The notes beneath the pieces are model-generated. The model made no database searches, was not told the origin of the DNA, and saw nothing but the letters and a program-made list of their open reading frames with translations. Shown here piece after piece: positions 25,334 to 37,500 of a stretch of 64,000 bases of DNA; the first letter of the stretch is position 1; every line of letters starts with the position of its first letter. The stretch comes from Lachnospiraceae bacterium (GTDB lineage: Bacteria > Bacillota > Clostridia > Lachnospirales > Lachnospiraceae): contig CAJTIR010000003.1 in NCBI GenBank assembly GCA_910576385.1, positions 62,001 to 126,000 of the forward strand. Direction: 5' to 3'. Position numbers and translations under genes: made by a program.

Positions 25334-28066
25334 GTGAAGAAGTTAAGGTATTCTGCAGGGATGAAGGCAACCGTGTTGGCAGCAGAACAGATTTTGATCG
25401 TAGTTTTGGTTTTATGTTTGCTGTTATTATTGCTGCTGCATGAGAGGAATATTTTAAATTTTGGTGAAAAAAGCAGCAGAAATTTTGAGGAATCTGGGTA
25501 TTTTACTGATCAATTTGCGGCAGAGACGAAGGCGATTCTTCAATTTGTTGAATTGCGCAGAAAATTTGAGACCAATGGTGTATATGATGAGGAAAAGCTG
25601 GTAGACATTGGACAGTATTATGAGCGGCAGGAACTCTCTGAGGAATTGCCTGCAAAGCGTAAGAAAAACACCATACGATATTACCTTGGAGACCTGGCAG
25701 AGTGGGCAAGAGAATATCAGGAATCACATTTTGAATTTGTGTCTGAGTATTATGTTGAGAATGATGAAATTCAGCAGAAACAGAATATTTATAAAAATGA
25801 TGAACTTGTATTCAGTGAGGGGAAAACTATCAGCAGTCTCCGTGAGATGGCGCCTGAGCTTCGAGAGGTAATTATTCAAAATGTGGAACATCGTTATGGG
25901 GGGGCTTATAGTACCACAATGATACCATCCTATATGGAGGATGAACAGCAGAATACCAGCCATTCAGATCAGAAGCAAGAGAGTATAGAGCAGACGGAAG
26001 AATACAAAACGCAGTCCAAAGACATCGATGTTGATCAGATTATTGAGAAAATTATCAGTGGGCAGCTTTATGAACTGTCTGTTGGGGAACTGCAATGGGT
26101 ATTGGCGGATATGGAGATGAAATATGTCAGTAAGAGCTCACAACAGGATTTTGTAGAGGAGATGTATCTTCCAGTTGGGAAGATTGGTATTTGGGAGAAT
26201 TTCATGAAAGGTAATTTTTCCCTGGAACAGATGCGCAATGCCTATCAGGCATTGGGATTTACTTTGAAATATATAGGCGAAGAAGTAAGCATGTACAAGA
26301 AATATCTCAATAATTATAATTTGGCGTCTGAGGGCAGTAACCTTATATATTTGGTTGTCAAGGGAAAAGAAGGTAATCTTTTTACCAACATGAAAAATAT
26401 CTTGGAAATGGATTTGCCGGCTTATGGAAAGAGTTTGGGGAAATATTTGTATTATCAGGAAGAGGAAGTGCGTTTGGAAACCAATGTCAAGGGCATGGAA
26501 GAGCTATTCTATTCCAGTTTGGAGCCGGCATTTGGCAAGAAAGGAAATGGGTTGTTTGTGGCTGTAAATACCAAGTTTCCTCATGCAGACCGTTTCCTGG
26601 AGGCAAAACAGGAATACAGCCGCCTGCATCCCTGGATTAAGATCAGCCTGTGGGGAGCGGCGCTCAGCTTTCTGTTTGCACTGATTTGTCTCATTTATCT
26701 AAGTATTGTGGCTGGTAAACGGGATGATACAGGAGAAGTGTATCTCAATCTTTTTGACCGGATTCCCACAGAAGTTATGTTTTTGCTGGCAGTGGTGCAG
26801 ACTATTATCTTTATCTTTGCGGCGGCAAGCATGTTTTATCGTTTTGGAGCAGAAAGTATCAGCAGTTTGATGATGCTGTCAGGAGGAATTACATTTGCAG
26901 GGACCGTATTGTTTATGGTATTTTATTTGAGTTTTGTGCGCAGGATTCGAGCAGGGGTGCTGTGGTCCCACAGTATTTTGAGATGGTTTTTGTGTGGGAT
27001 TGCTCTGTTATTTAGCAGCAGGAAATCTTCTACTAAGATGGTGATCTGGTTTGGATTGCATTTCATGGCCTGTCTGTGTATTTTGCCAATGTTGGCAGAA
27101 GCTTATTATACTGAAAATTTCTGGGTGGGCGTATTTTTGTTTTTGCTGTTGTGCGGCGTAGAGGCAGTGCTGATTATACGAGAGGGCGTGCAGCGAAATA
27201 AAGTTCTGGAAGGTATTGGAAAAATTGCCAGTGGGAATCTGGAATATAAGATTGCTGAGAACGAGCTGAGGGGGGATAACCGCAGGCTTGCCGCAGCAGT
27301 AAATGCGATTGGAGACGGTTTATATCATGCAGTAGATGACAGTATGAAGAATGAGCGGCTGCAGGTAGATTTGATCACCAATGTATCTCATGATATTAAG
27401 ACCCCCTTGACGTCAATTATCAATTATGTGGATTTGCTGAAACGGGAGGATCTGCAAAATGAACGGGCCTGCAGCTATATTGCAGTGCTTGACAGTAAGT
27501 CACAGCGTTTAAAGCAGCTAACAGAAGATTTGGTAGAAGTTTCCAGAATTAGCTCAGGCAATATTACACTTAATATAGAACGAATCAATTTGGTGGAACT
27601 GGTGCATCAGACAGAAGGAGAATTTGCAGAGAAATTTGAGGCGCGCAGTCTACAGATTGTATCAAATCTTCCCAAGGAATCTGTAGTGATCCTTGCCGAT
27701 GGCAGACGAATCTGGCGGGTGTTGGAAAATATTTACAATAATGTGGCAAAATATGCGATGGAGCGAACCAGAGTGTATGTGGACATGCAGGCAGATGGGA
27801 CAGAGGTTTTATTTTCAATTAAGAATATTTCAGAAAATCCTCTAAATATCCAGGCGGATGAACTGACGGAACGGTTTATTCGAGGAGATGTATCAAGGAG
27901 TACAGAAGGCAGCGGCCTTGGACTTTCCATTGCCAAGAATCTTACTATGATGATGGGAGGAAGCTTCCAAATTTATTTGGATGGAGATCTGTTTAAAGTA
28001 ATGCTTAGTTTTGCACAAGAGCCGGAAAATCAGGCGCTTTTGCAGTCATCAGAGATATTAGAATAA
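25334..28066 (+). CDS. Large membrane sensor histidine kinase
   Basis: This 910-residue kinase starts with a GTG after a GGTGGTG-type site. A first membrane helix (residues ~10-36) precedes a large extracytoplasmic region to ~430. Several hydrophobic helices follow between ~435 and ~620. The C-terminus is a HisKA domain with phospho-acceptor His686 (NVSHDIKTPLTSIINYVDLL) and a HATPase domain (VLENIYNNVAKYA, and GSGLGLSIAKNL). It is much longer than the typical OmpR-partner kinase because of the multi-helix sensor. It pairs with the preceding regulator. The signal is unknown. Confidence 0.9.
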   Translation: MKKLRYSAGMKATVLAAEQILIVVLVLCLLLLLLLHERNILNFGEKSSRNFEESGYFTDQFAAETKAILQFVELRRKFETNGVYDEEKLVDIGQYYERQELSEELPAKRKKNTIRYYLGDLAEWAREYQESHFEFVSEYYVENDEIQQKQNIYKNDELVFSEGKTISSLREMAPELREVIIQNVEHRYGGAYSTTMIPSYMEDEQQNTSHSDQKQESIEQTEEYKTQSKDIDVDQIIEKIISGQLYELSVGELQWVLADMEMKYVSKSSQQDFVEEMYLPVGKIGIWENFMKGNFSLEQMRNAYQALGFTLKYIGEEVSMYKKYLNNYNLASEGSNLIYLVVKGKEGNLFTNMKNILEMDLPAYGKSLGKYLYYQEEEVRLETNVKGMEELFYSSLEPAFGKKGNGLFVAVNTKFPHADRFLEAKQEYSRLHPWIKISLWGAALSFLFALICLIYLSIVAGKRDDTGEVYLNLFDRIPTEVMFLLAVVQTIIFIFAAASMFYRFGAESISSLMMLSGGITFAGTVLFMVFYLSFVRRIRAGVLWSHSILRWFLCGIALLFSSRKSSTKMVIWFGLHFMACLCILPMLAEAYYTENFWVGVFLFLLLCGVEAVLIIREGVQRNKVLEGIGKIASGNLEYKIAENELRGDNRRLAAAVNAIGDGLYHAVDDSMKNERLQVDLITNVSHDIKTPLTSIINYVDLLKREDLQNERACSYIAVLDSKSQRLKQLTEDLVEVSRISSGNITLNIERINLVELVHQTEGEFAEKFEARSLQIVSNLPKESVVILADGRRIWRVLENIYNNVAKYAMERTRVYVDMQADGTEVLFSIKNISENPLNIQADELTERFIRGDVSRSTEGSGLGLSIAKNLTMMMGGSFQIYLDGDLFKVMLSFAQEPENQALLQSSEILE

Positions 28067-28093
28067 AAATATGCTTTCCAACTGTTTCAACAT

Positions 28094-28141
28094 TTGACTG
28101 TCCTACAAAAACGCGGTATACTGTTTGAGAAGGACAGTCAA
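28094..28141 (+). promoter_or_regulatory. Promoter flanked by an 11-bp inverted repeat
   Basis: TTGACT (28094-28099), 17-base spacer, TATACT (28117-28122). The perfect inverted repeat TTGACTGTCCT (28094-28104) / AGGACAGTCAA (28131-28141) covers the -35 box and the expected transcription start, as an operator pair or a transcript-start hairpin would. It drives the hybrid kinase gene at 28171. Confidence 0.65.
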
Positions 28142-28170
28142 TATTACAATACAAGGGAAACAGGTAACAA

Positions 28171-30534
28171 ATGGAAAATTTGAATCAGTGGAAGAAAGTG
28201 TTGGACAACATAGCAAGCACTGCTATTTTTGTGGTGGAGCAGGAAAGCCATAAGGTTCTATATTATAACAAATGTATGGAACAGATCCACCCAGGATTTG
28301 CCAATGGAAAAGTATGCAGTGAGGTATGGAATGGGAGCTGTATCAATTGTCCCTTGAAGAGCATAGGGGATCGGGACAGTAATACTGTGGTGAATTATTT
28401 GACACCTTTTGGAAGGGCGATGGATACAAGCGCCACAAGGATCATGTGGGGTGAGACACCTGCGTTTCTGATTTCTCTCAGCATCCATGTACCCACAGAG
28501 CGGGAACAAGAGTTGGAGCTGGGGCGTACACAAATGTATATCGCAGTGTCTCAAATTTATTCTATGGTTATCTCCATCAATTTGACGAAAAATACTTATG
28601 TTATGGTGGAGTATGCCGATTTTGAAAATCAGAATGCACCAGATTCTGGTGTATTTGACGAGCTGATTGTAAGTGATTCACAGTCTATGCATCCAGATTT
28701 TCGGGATGCATTTGTGAAAAATTTCAGCAGAGAGAGTCTGCTGAAACTTTATGAGGATGGCGGTACTTCGCGTTACATGGAGCATCGGCAGATGGGGAAA
28801 GATGGATGCTATCATTGGACAGATACGCATGTGTTACGAATTGATAATCCTTATAATGATGATGTGCTGCAAGTTTCCCTGAGCAGGAATATTGATAAAC
28901 AAAAGCAGTTGGAAGCGCAGATGCTGGAAGCTGTCAGCAAGGAAAAAGAAGCCAGCAAGAGGTTTGCTGCCAGCATTCGTGATCTGTATGATGGAATATA
29001 TGAAGCGGATTTGAATGGCGGACAGGTGCATAGCTTCCAGTACAGCGAGAATGGATTGATCAGTATTCTGTTGGGACAGAGTTATGATGAGACTGTGGAC
29101 AAGATTGAGAAAATGCAGGTCAGTGAGGAATCACGCAGCAGATATCATGAAGGAATGTCTGCGGATTTTCTGAAAAAAAGACTGAAGAAAGAAAGCGGGC
29201 AAGTTTATTTTGAATATCAGCGCAAAGGCAAGGATGGAGGCTGCCGTTGGTATTCCAATCAGGTACATCTCTTATCGGGCAGTCAGGATGTATTTCGGAT
29301 TTTAATATTGATTCGTGATATTGATGATAAAAGGCGGGAGGATGAGCGTAAAAAGCAGAAGCTGGAGGAAGCTTTGAGGGAAGCGCGCAAGGCCAATCAT
29401 GCGAAATCCGATTTTATTTCTCGTATGTCTCATGATATACGTACGCCGATCAATGCAATTTTGGGGATGTCTGATATCGCTTCCTCCAATTTGAATAATC
29501 CGCACAAATTGGAGGATTGTCTGGAGAAGATCGGGATTTCTACTCGATATTTGTTGTCAATGATCAGTGATATCTTGGATATGTCATGTATCGAGAGCGG
29601 CAAACTGATGATTGTGGAGAAAAAATTTAATTTGCACACATTAGTCCAAGGAATCGTGATTATGATCACGCCTCAGATTGCTGAGAAACACCAACATTTT
29701 GAACTATATGTGGATGAGGCGGCTGCAGGTAATTATTTGGGAGATGAATTGCGGATTAATCAATCACTGATGAATCTGTTAAATAATGCGATAAAATATA
29801 CTGGGCAGGAAGGAGAGATTTCATTAGAAATTCGCCGGAAGATGCGCAAAGGGAATCAGGCGCTGATTCAGATGATTGTCAAAGATACTGGTGTTGGTAT
29901 CAGTGAAGAATTTCAGAAGGTGATGTTTCAGCCATTTGAGCAGGAGAGCGCTGCGGCGGAAAGGCAATTTGAAGGAAGTGGGCTCGGCCTGCCGCTGACC
30001 AAGAATTTGGTTGAACGGATGGGAGGAAAGATTTCTTTTAGCAGTAAGCTTGGTGAGGGAAGCTGTTTTACAATCGAGATTCCTTTAAAGATCACAGACC
30101 AGTCAAATGGGCAGAATGCATCTGACTTGGGAAATGCAAGTTTAGGGAATTTTCAGGGTGAGCATGTACTGGTAGTGGAAGATAATGAAATTAACCTGGA
30201 AATTGTAAAGACATTGTTAGAAGAGCACAATCTAGTAGTGGAAGCAGCACAAAATGGCTTGGAGGCTGTGAAGAAATTTGAAAATTCAGCCCCATATTGG
30301 TACCAGTTGGTATTAATGGATATCCGTATGCCAGTGATGGACGGGTTTACAGCGACAAAAAAGATCCGTTCTCTGAAGCGGCCGGATTCTTTAAGTGTGC
30401 CGATTGTGGCATTATCTGCAAATGCGCTTCAGGAGGATATCAAGTATGCGGAGGATGTGGGAATGACAGCATATCTGACGAAGCCGATTGAGTTGGAAGC
30501 GCTGCACCGTAAGCTCAAGGAATATATGACTTAA
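28171..30534 (+). CDS. Hybrid PAS histidine kinase with C-terminal receiver
   Basis: This 787-residue cytoplasmic protein has an N-terminal PAS-like region containing a Cys-rich segment ([15 protein letters not shown]), then further sensor-type domains. A HisKA domain carries His421 ([20 protein letters not shown]). HATPase motifs are [21 protein letters not shown] and [12 protein letters not shown]. The C-terminal receiver has Asp717 ([13 protein letters not shown]) and Lys in AYLTKPIEL. There is no membrane helix, so it senses a cytoplasmic cue. No output domain or cognate regulator is adjacent. Confidence 0.9.
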   Translation: MENLNQWKKVLDNIASTAIFVVEQESHKVLYYNKCMEQIHPGFANGKVCSEVWNGSCINCPLKSIGDRDSNTVVNYLTPFGRAMDTSATRIMWGETPAFLISLSIHVPTEREQELELGRTQMYIAVSQIYSMVISINLTKNTYVMVEYADFENQNAPDSGVFDELIVSDSQSMHPDFRDAFVKNFSRESLLKLYEDGGTSRYMEHRQMGKDGCYHWTDTHVLRIDNPYNDDVLQVSLSRNIDKQKQLEAQMLEAVSKEKEASKRFAASIRDLYDGIYEADLNGGQVHSFQYSENGLISILLGQSYDETVDKIEKMQVSEESRSRYHEGMSADFLKKRLKKESGQVYFEYQRKGKDGGCRWYSNQVHLLSGSQDVFRILILIRDIDDKRREDERKKQKLEEALREARKANHAKSDFISRMSHDIRTPINAILGMSDIASSNLNNPHKLEDCLEKIGISTRYLLSMISDILDMSCIESGKLMIVEKKFNLHTLVQGIVIMITPQIAEKHQHFELYVDEAAAGNYLGDELRINQSLMNLLNNAIKYTGQEGEISLEIRRKMRKGNQALIQMIVKDTGVGISEEFQKVMFQPFEQESAAAERQFEGSGLGLPLTKNLVERMGGKISFSSKLGEGSCFTIEIPLKITDQSNGQNASDLGNASLGNFQGEHVLVVEDNEINLEIVKTLLEEHNLVVEAAQNGLEAVKKFENSAPYWYQLVLMDIRMPVMDGFTATKKIRSLKRPDSLSVPIVALSANALQEDIKYAEDVGMTAYLTKPIELEALHRKLKEYMT

Positions 30535-30583
30535 GCTTGAGCAGAATGAAAAGATAGAATCAATGAAATCAGGAGGAAAAAAT

Positions 30584-32890
30584 ATGATTAAATTACATGA
30601 CGGCGGTGTGTATCTGGTGAACCAAGATACCTTAATTTCAGAAGATGGACAGGAATCTGCGGCGATCCAGGCAAAGACCGGGGCAGTGGTGACGAAAGAG
30701 GAAGCAGCAAGAAATACCATTGCTTATGGCATACTGTCCGAGCATAATACATCTGGGAATATGGAAAAGCTGAAAATCAAGTTTGATAAGCTTACTTCCC
30801 ATGATATCACTTTTGTAGGAATTATTCAGACAGCAAGAGCCTCAGGGCTGGAAAAATTTCCAGTTCCCTATGTGCTTACCAATTGTCATAATTCCTTGTG
30901 CGCAGTAGGGGGAACGATCAATGAAGATGATCATATGTTTGGATTGACCTGCGCCAAAAAGTATGGCGGGGTTTATGTACCACCACATCAGGCAGTGATT
31001 CACCAGTACGCCAGAGAGATGCTTGCAGAGGGCGGGAAGATGATTTTAGGTTCCGATTCTCATACGCGTTATGGCGCGTTGGGCACAATGGCAATGGGAG
31101 AGGGCGGACCAGAGCTGGTAAAACAGTTGCTCAATAAAACTTATGATATCAATATGCCAAAAGTAGTAGGTGTGTATTTAACTGGTAAACCACAACGGGG
31201 CGTGGGGCCTCAGGATGTGGCTCTGGCGATTATCGGAGCTGTGTTTGCCAATGGTTATGTGAATAATAAAGTGATGGAATTTGTAGGGCCTGGCGTCTCC
31301 AATCTCAGCGCCGATTTTAGGATTGGCATTGATGTTATGACAACAGAGACGACCTGTTTGTCTTCAATCTGGAGTACAGATGATACCATTCGTGAATTTT
31401 ATGACATTCATCGCAGAGCAAACGATTACAAGGAGTTAAATCCAGGACAGGTTGCATATTATGATGGAATGATTGAAGTGGAGCTTGACAAGGTGAAGCC
31501 GATGATTGCCATGCCGTTCCATCCCAGCAATACTTATACCATTGAAGAGTTGAATGCTAATCTGTTAGATATCTTGGATGATTGTGAGAAAAAGGCACTG
31601 GTAAGTTTAGATGGTGCAGTAGAATTTAGTCTTAAAGATAAAGTTAGAAATGGAAAACTCTATGTAGATCAGGGAATTATCGCTGGGTGTGCTGGGGGAG
31701 GTTTTGAAAATATTTGTGCTGCGGCTGATATTATGGAGGGCGCAAGTATTGGTTCTGATGAGTTTACGTTAAGTGTATATCCAGCAAGTATGCCAATCTA
31801 TATGGAATTGATGAAGACGGGAGCGGCAGAAACTTTGATGGAAACTGGAGCAATTTTAAAAACTGCGTTCTGCGGGCCATGTTTTGGCGCTGGTGATACC
31901 CCAAGCCACAATGGATTTTCCATTCGCCATTCCACTCGGAATTTCCCAAATCGTGAGGGAAGCAAGCTTCAGAGCGGTCAGATTGCATCTGTGGCACTGA
32001 TGGATGCCCGTTCTATTGCAGCAACTGCGGCGAATAAAGGTTATTTGACGCCTGCTACCGATATGGATGTGTATTACACCAATCCAAAATATCATTTTGA
32101 CAGTAGAATTTACGCGAATCGCGTATTTGACAGTAAGGGAGCGGCAGATTCAAACCAGGAAATTAAATTTGGCCCTAACATTAAAGATTGGCCAAAGATG
32201 AGTGAACTTCCAGAAAATATGGTATTAAAGGTGGTCTCTGAGATTCATGATCCAGTTACGACAACGGATGAACTGATACCCTCCGGGGAGACATCTTCTT
32301 ATCGTTCTAATCCACTGGGACTGGCAGAGTTTACACTGTCCAGAAAGGATCCAGCCTATGTGGGACGTGCGAAAGAGATTCAAAAAGCACAGCAGGCATT
32401 GGAAGCGCAGAGTTGTCCAGTAGATGCAGTGGAAGAGTTAAAACCTGTAATGGAGGCTATTAACAAGGCATTTCCAGAGAAAGATTTTGCCAAGAACAGA
32501 GAAGCTGGGAATTTAGGGTTTGGAAGCACAATTTTTGCAGTGAAGCCAGGGGATGGTTCTGCGAGAGAACAGGCAGCTTCCTGTCAGAAAGTGCTGGGAG
32601 GCTGGGCAAATATTGCCAATGAATATGCGACTAAGCGTTACCGCTCCAACCTGATTAACTGGGGAATGCTGCCATTTTTAATTCCAACGGGTGAACTGCC
32701 CTTTACAAATGGAGATTATATTTTTATTCCAGATATCCGCAAAGCTGTGGAGGAGTGTAAAACAAAAATTTCTGCTTATGTAGTAAAAGGGCAGGAATTG
32801 AAGGAGTTTACATTGGAATTGGGAGAATTGACAGAAGATGAACGCACAATTATATTAAAAGGATGCCTGATCAATTACTATAAGGGCTAG
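30584..32890 (+). CDS. Aconitase-family hydratase (YbhJ-like)
   Basis: This 768-residue enzyme belongs to the aconitase superfamily. Conserved features are [20 protein letters not shown], and the cluster cysteines in [12 protein letters not shown] and [12 protein letters not shown] (the CxxC pair plus a third Cys, as in aconitase). The swivel-domain region, [14 protein letters not shown], lies near the C-terminus. ATG 30584 has AGGAGG upstream. The closest layout I recall is the uncharacterised YbhJ type. It probably hydrates or isomerises a tricarboxylic-type acid, with the substrate unknown. It begins 50 bases after the hybrid kinase. Confidence 0.85.
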   Translation: MIKLHDGGVYLVNQDTLISEDGQESAAIQAKTGAVVTKEEAARNTIAYGILSEHNTSGNMEKLKIKFDKLTSHDITFVGIIQTARASGLEKFPVPYVLTNCHNSLCAVGGTINEDDHMFGLTCAKKYGGVYVPPHQAVIHQYAREMLAEGGKMILGSDSHTRYGALGTMAMGEGGPELVKQLLNKTYDINMPKVVGVYLTGKPQRGVGPQDVALAIIGAVFANGYVNNKVMEFVGPGVSNLSADFRIGIDVMTTETTCLSSIWSTDDTIREFYDIHRRANDYKELNPGQVAYYDGMIEVELDKVKPMIAMPFHPSNTYTIEELNANLLDILDDCEKKALVSLDGAVEFSLKDKVRNGKLYVDQGIIAGCAGGGFENICAAADIMEGASIGSDEFTLSVYPASMPIYMELMKTGAAETLMETGAILKTAFCGPCFGAGDTPSHNGFSIRHSTRNFPNREGSKLQSGQIASVALMDARSIAATAANKGYLTPATDMDVYYTNPKYHFDSRIYANRVFDSKGAADSNQEIKFGPNIKDWPKMSELPENMVLKVVSEIHDPVTTTDELIPSGETSSYRSNPLGLAEFTLSRKDPAYVGRAKEIQKAQQALEAQSCPVDAVEELKPVMEAINKAFPEKDFAKNREAGNLGFGSTIFAVKPGDGSAREQAASCQKVLGGWANIANEYATKRYRSNLINWGMLPFLIPTGELPFTNGDYIFIPDIRKAVEECKTKISAYVVKGQELKEFTLELGELTEDERTIILKGCLINYYKG

Positions 32891-32896
32891 AGCATA

Positions 32897-32947
32897 TCAG
32901 ACAGGGCATTGTGAAGCGCCGGCGGCATTTAAATTTACAATGTCCTG
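32897..32947. repeat. Imperfect hairpin between hydratase and permease genes
   Basis: CAGGGCATTGT pairs with ACAATGTCCTG (one G-U pair) around a loop containing CGCCGGCG. No T tract follows, so it is a weak terminator or RNA-stability structure. Confidence 0.4.
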
Positions 32948-32978
32948 ATCTAATTAATGGTAGGAGGATGCATTTGAT

Positions 32979-34340
32979 TTGGAAGAACAAGAGAAGAGAG
33001 AGATTGAGGAAAAAGCAAATTGGAACATTAAGCCCTATTTAGCGGTAGGGCTTACCTCATTCTTAGTCATTGTAGGCTGCATTGTATTTTTTTTCCTAAT
33101 TTATCGGTATCATGGCTTTACCCAGATTTTGGGACAGATTACAGTGATTTTGCAGCCGATTACAATTGGGTTAGTGTTTGCCTATCTTATGACGCCAATT
33201 GTTAATTTTGAGGAACGCCATTTGCTGCCTGTGCTAGAGCAGAAAATGAAGAACCAGCAAAAGGCGAAAAAAGTAGTGCGGGGAGTCAGTGTGGCAGGGG
33301 CGCTACTTTTTGTTCTGTTAGTGATTGGTGTGTTGATGCAGATGGTAATCCCTGAACTTTATAAGAGTATCAATGGTATGATTGGGACACTGCCAAAACA
33401 GGTCAATAATTTTATGGACTGGATCAGTGATTATGTCGATAATGATAGTGAACTGTCCGGTTATCTGGAAATTGGGTTGACAAAGGGAACAGAATTTTTT
33501 GAAAATTGGGCCAAGACAGAGTTTTTACCCCAGACGAAAAATATTGTAGCTGGCTTGACTTCAGGGGTAATTGGAGCAGTGAGAATTGTATTTAATGTAG
33601 TAATTGGCATTATTATTTCTATTTATGTACTGATGAGCAAGGAGAGTTTTATCGGGCAGAGCAAAAAACTTGTCTATGCGATTTTTCCTGGCAAACAGGC
33701 CAACGCAATTATCTACACGGTTCATAAGAGCAATGAGATTTTCGGTGGATTTATCTCTGGAAAGATTCTAGATTCCCTGATTATTGGAATTTTGTGTTTT
33801 ATCTGTCTTTATCTTATGAAAATGCCTTATACCGTGCTGGTCAGTGTTATTGTGGGCGTCACCAATGTGATTCCATTTTTTGGTCCTTATCTGGGAGCTG
33901 TGCCCAGTACGATTCTTATTATGTTAGCAAATCCGATCCAGGGCTTGTATTTTATTCTTTTTATTTTGGTATTGCAACAAGTTGATGGAAATATTATCGG
34001 TCCCAAAATTTTAGGGGATTCTACAGGGTTATCCTCTTTTTGGGTAGTATTTGCAATTCTGATTGGAGGCGGAATCTTTGGTATTCCGGGCATGATTATC
34101 GGAGTTCCGATATTTGCCGTGATTTTTTATATTATTCGCAATATTTTGAATTATGCATTAGAGAGGAAAGCGCTTCCTCAAGATAGTGAGAGCTATATTT
34201 TTGCTGAGAAATTAGATACAGATCGCAATGAGTTGATCTGTTTTCAGAAAGAGCAAGAGCAAGTTCAGAAAAAGGACAAAAAGAGGAGCAGGTTTTCGGA
34301 AAAAATAACAGATAAAAAAAAGCAAGGAAAAAGTAAATAA
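32979..34340 (+). CDS. AI-2E family (PerM/YtvI-like) membrane protein
   Basis: This 453-residue protein has about seven to eight hydrophobic helices. The family pattern includes the N-terminal pair with LQPITIGLVFAYLMTPIVN, a soluble segment of amphipathic helices (~100-190), and the C-terminal GVTNVIPFFGPYLGAVPS motif followed by GIPGMIIGVPIFAVI. The C-terminal tail is highly charged (KKDKKRSRFSEKITDKKK). A TTG start at 32979 with TAGGAGG at 32961-32967 is the best start. Family members include putative transporters and Na+/H+ antiporters. The substrate is not predictable. Confidence 0.87.
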   Translation: MEEQEKREIEEKANWNIKPYLAVGLTSFLVIVGCIVFFFLIYRYHGFTQILGQITVILQPITIGLVFAYLMTPIVNFEERHLLPVLEQKMKNQQKAKKVVRGVSVAGALLFVLLVIGVLMQMVIPELYKSINGMIGTLPKQVNNFMDWISDYVDNDSELSGYLEIGLTKGTEFFENWAKTEFLPQTKNIVAGLTSGVIGAVRIVFNVVIGIIISIYVLMSKESFIGQSKKLVYAIFPGKQANAIIYTVHKSNEIFGGFISGKILDSLIIGILCFICLYLMKMPYTVLVSVIVGVTNVIPFFGPYLGAVPSTILIMLANPIQGLYFILFILVLQQVDGNIIGPKILGDSTGLSSFWVVFAILIGGGIFGIPGMIIGVPIFAVIFYIIRNILNYALERKALPQDSESYIFAEKLDTDRNELICFQKEQEQVQKKDKKRSRFSEKITDKKKQGKSK

Positions 34341-34392
34341 GTCGGTTATGATCTGGGAATTTTTTCCATCTCTGGAAATACATGCAGAAATT

Positions 34393-34422
34393 TTGACATT
34401 TACTGGGGAAATATGTTAGACT
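34393..34422 (+). promoter_or_regulatory. Promoter of the TPR/repeat/AAA gene
   Basis: TTGACA (34393-34398), 18-base spacer, TAGACT (34417-34422). It gives a 5' leader of about 130 bases containing a small GTAG/CTAC hairpin near 34516-34534. Confidence 0.55.
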
Positions 34423-34562
34423 AGGAATGATATGGACGATAATCAGGGGTATTGTTACTATTCACAATTTTGCTGTATTAATTTAAGGGACTTGGCTTCG
34501 CAGATACTGACTGTGGGTAGTGGCACAAAGCTACTTTTTAACATAATTCTGAGGTGAAACAG

Positions 34563-37500
34563 TTGGACAAATACGAATACAAGCTAAAACTCGAACAGTT
34601 AAAAAATCTGGTTGAGAAAAAGGATTATATAACAGCGGCAGATATTGCAGATTCGATTAACTGGAGGAAGGTAAAAAGTGCAGCGACGCTGTGTATGGTG
34701 GGAGAGATTTATGACAGAAATAAACGATATGACGACAGTTATGATATTCTTCAAATGGCATATGACCGTGCATCGGTGGGCAGAAATATTTTGTACCGTC
34801 TAACTTTAGTTTGCTTGAAAATGGGAAATTTAGATGAAGCAAGAGAGTATTATGAGGAATTTTTGGAGGTTGCCCCTTATGATAATCAGAAATATATCCT
34901 CCGCTACCAGATTGCGAAGCTGAGTGGAGCAGGTCTGCAGGAGCAGATTGATATACTGGAGGAATTTAAGGAACGGGAATATACAGAGGAATGGGCATTT
35001 GAATTGGCTTATCTTTACCATCGTATTAGAAATAGTGTGCGATGTGTTGAAGTTTGTGATGAATTGGTGCTTTATTTTGGTGATGGAAAATATGTGGAAA
35101 AGGCGCTGGAGTTAAAAATGTTGTACCAACCCCTGAATGAAGTTCAGGAGGAAAAGTACCGCCAGTTTAAACAGGAGGGGCCAGAAGTTTCTTCCACAGA
35201 AGTTTCAGAATCGGATCAGGTACTTCAGGAGGTGATGCAGATTCCAGATATTACTGCCAATACGAGCAGGTTTAATACATCAAATCTTCAGGCTGAAATT
35301 GCTAAGAGTATGCAGCAGATCTTAGAGGCAGATAACAAAGAGATGGTTGAAGATACGATGCATAACATTAAAAAAATCGTGGAGGAAATACCTTACCTTC
35401 AGGTTCCGCAGGAGGAGCTGACATTAGAAGAGGAGGAGCCATATAGTTATATTGAGACCGATGAAGAAATTGACAGCTCCCTGAGAGATGACTTTCGAGA
35501 AATGCTTGCAGAAGATTGGGATGGACAGTATCGAATGTCAATTCAGGGAGGTGATCTGCGTGAACCGCAAGTGAATGGGCAGATGAGGATTGAAGATGTA
35601 CTGGCAGAGTGGGAGAGAACGAAACAGGTAGCGGAGACAATTATGGCGACTGCTCAGCAAAGACGTCTGGAATCTGTGAAGGCGCGCGCCCTTCAGGAAA
35701 CTAGAGAATTTCGGGAGCGTCTCAATCATATCATACCAAAATTGGAGGCTGGTATCAGTCCACAAGAATTGCTTGCGGAGCGCTACTTGCAGAATCTACC
35801 AAAACAAAACCCATTAGAAGAAGAGTATGGAGAATACCCATCAGAGAAAGAAGCGTATGTTCCACAGGAAGGATATGAGAACTATCCTCAAGAAGAGGCG
35901 TATGCACCCCAAGGAGGATATGAGAATTATCCATCAGAGGAAGAAGCGTATGTCCCACAAGAAGGATATGAGAACTATCCTCAAGAAGAGGCGTATGTCC
36001 CACAGGAAGGATATGAGAACTATCCTCAAGAAGAGGCGTATGTCCCACAGGAAGGATATGAGAACTATCCTCAAGAAGAGGTGTATGTCCCCCAAGGAGG
36101 ATATGAGAATTATCCATCAGAGGAAGAAACGTATGTTCCGCAGGAAGGATATGAGAACTATCCATCAGAGGAAGAAGCGTATGTTCCACAGGAAGGATAT
36201 GAGAATTATCCATCAGAGGAAGAAGCGTATGTTCCACAGGAAGGATATGAGAACTATCCATCAGAGAAAAAGGCGTATACTCCTCAACAAGAGGCAGCCA
36301 TCTATCAGCCGTCACAAGAAGTTGATTTGTCGCAGGAAGAATATGGGGAGTATGTTTCACAGGAAGATTCTGAGGAAATTTTGTCTGAGGAGGAAATGTT
36401 TGTCTCATCAGAAGAATATGGGCGGGATATCCCACAGGAAGGTTATGAAGAATATCTACAGTCAGATGAAGAATATATCCCACAAGAAGAATATGAAAAC
36501 AATTTGTCAGAAGGGTTAGGAGAATATCAGCAGTCAGAGCGGATAGATATCTCACAGGGAGAGACAGCAGAGTATCAGCAGCCAGAAGAGAGGTACATCC
36601 AGCAAGAACAGGTAGAAGAACATTCCAAATCAAAACAGCTATATACATCACAGGAAGAGACGGATCATTATTCGAAACCTCAGGAAGAACCAGTACTTGA
36701 GCAGATTACAAGCTGGGAAGAGGCGGCAAAAATTCTTGGGGAACCAATGCCGGAGGAATATTTGAAGAAAATACAGAGAAAAAAAGCCACAGAACAGAAA
36801 CCTTCTATAGAAAAAAGCCTTCCAAAGCCCATTGACAAGACAAAACAGGATCCTTCCATGTCGTTGGAAAAACTGATTGAGCAACAGACCGCAGAGCAAA
36901 CAGCAGAGCATGAGGAAAGTGATGCCGAACAGTATTTGGAATCGGTATTTCGGGCGGCAAAGGCATCCAGAGAAGAAAAGGTTAGTGTGCCTAAGATCAA
37001 GATAGAAGTGCCTGAGGAACATATTCGTAGGTTAAGCGAAGAACAGAAAGAAATTTTTTCCTATTTTGTACCAGTAACTGGTATGGAGCAACAGCTCTGC
37101 CAGGTGTTAGAGGGAGCATTACATAGGAAAGGAAAAGACAACAGTTCTTCCAGCGGCAATATTTTGATTATGGGCGGCAGAGGCAGCGGGAAGACAGTAT
37201 TGGCCACCGATCTGATTAAGGTGATCAAAAAAAGTGGAAGACATCCTGCCGGAAGGGTTGGTAAAATTACCGGAAGTTCGCTGAATGGGAAAGAATTAAA
37301 CCAGTTAATAAAGAAAATAGCTGGTGGTTACTTAATTATCGAGAAAGCGGGGGATATTGCTCACGAGACGGCGATTAGATTGTCACTTTTAATGGAACAA
37401 AATACCGATGGATTGTTGGTAATTATGGAAGATACCAGGGCTGGAATCGAAAAGGTTTTAAGCCAGGATGTGAATTTTGCAAAGAAGTTTACAGAACGTG

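Noticed and set aside
35823-36290. Regular 45-48-bp repeats considered as a CRISPR array
   Set aside because: Units are contiguous without unique spacers and encode an in-frame peptide repeat.
35755-36651. Long open frame antisense to the repeat region
   Set aside because: It mirrors the low-complexity coding repeats of the plus-strand gene, has no ribosome binding site and no recognisable domain.
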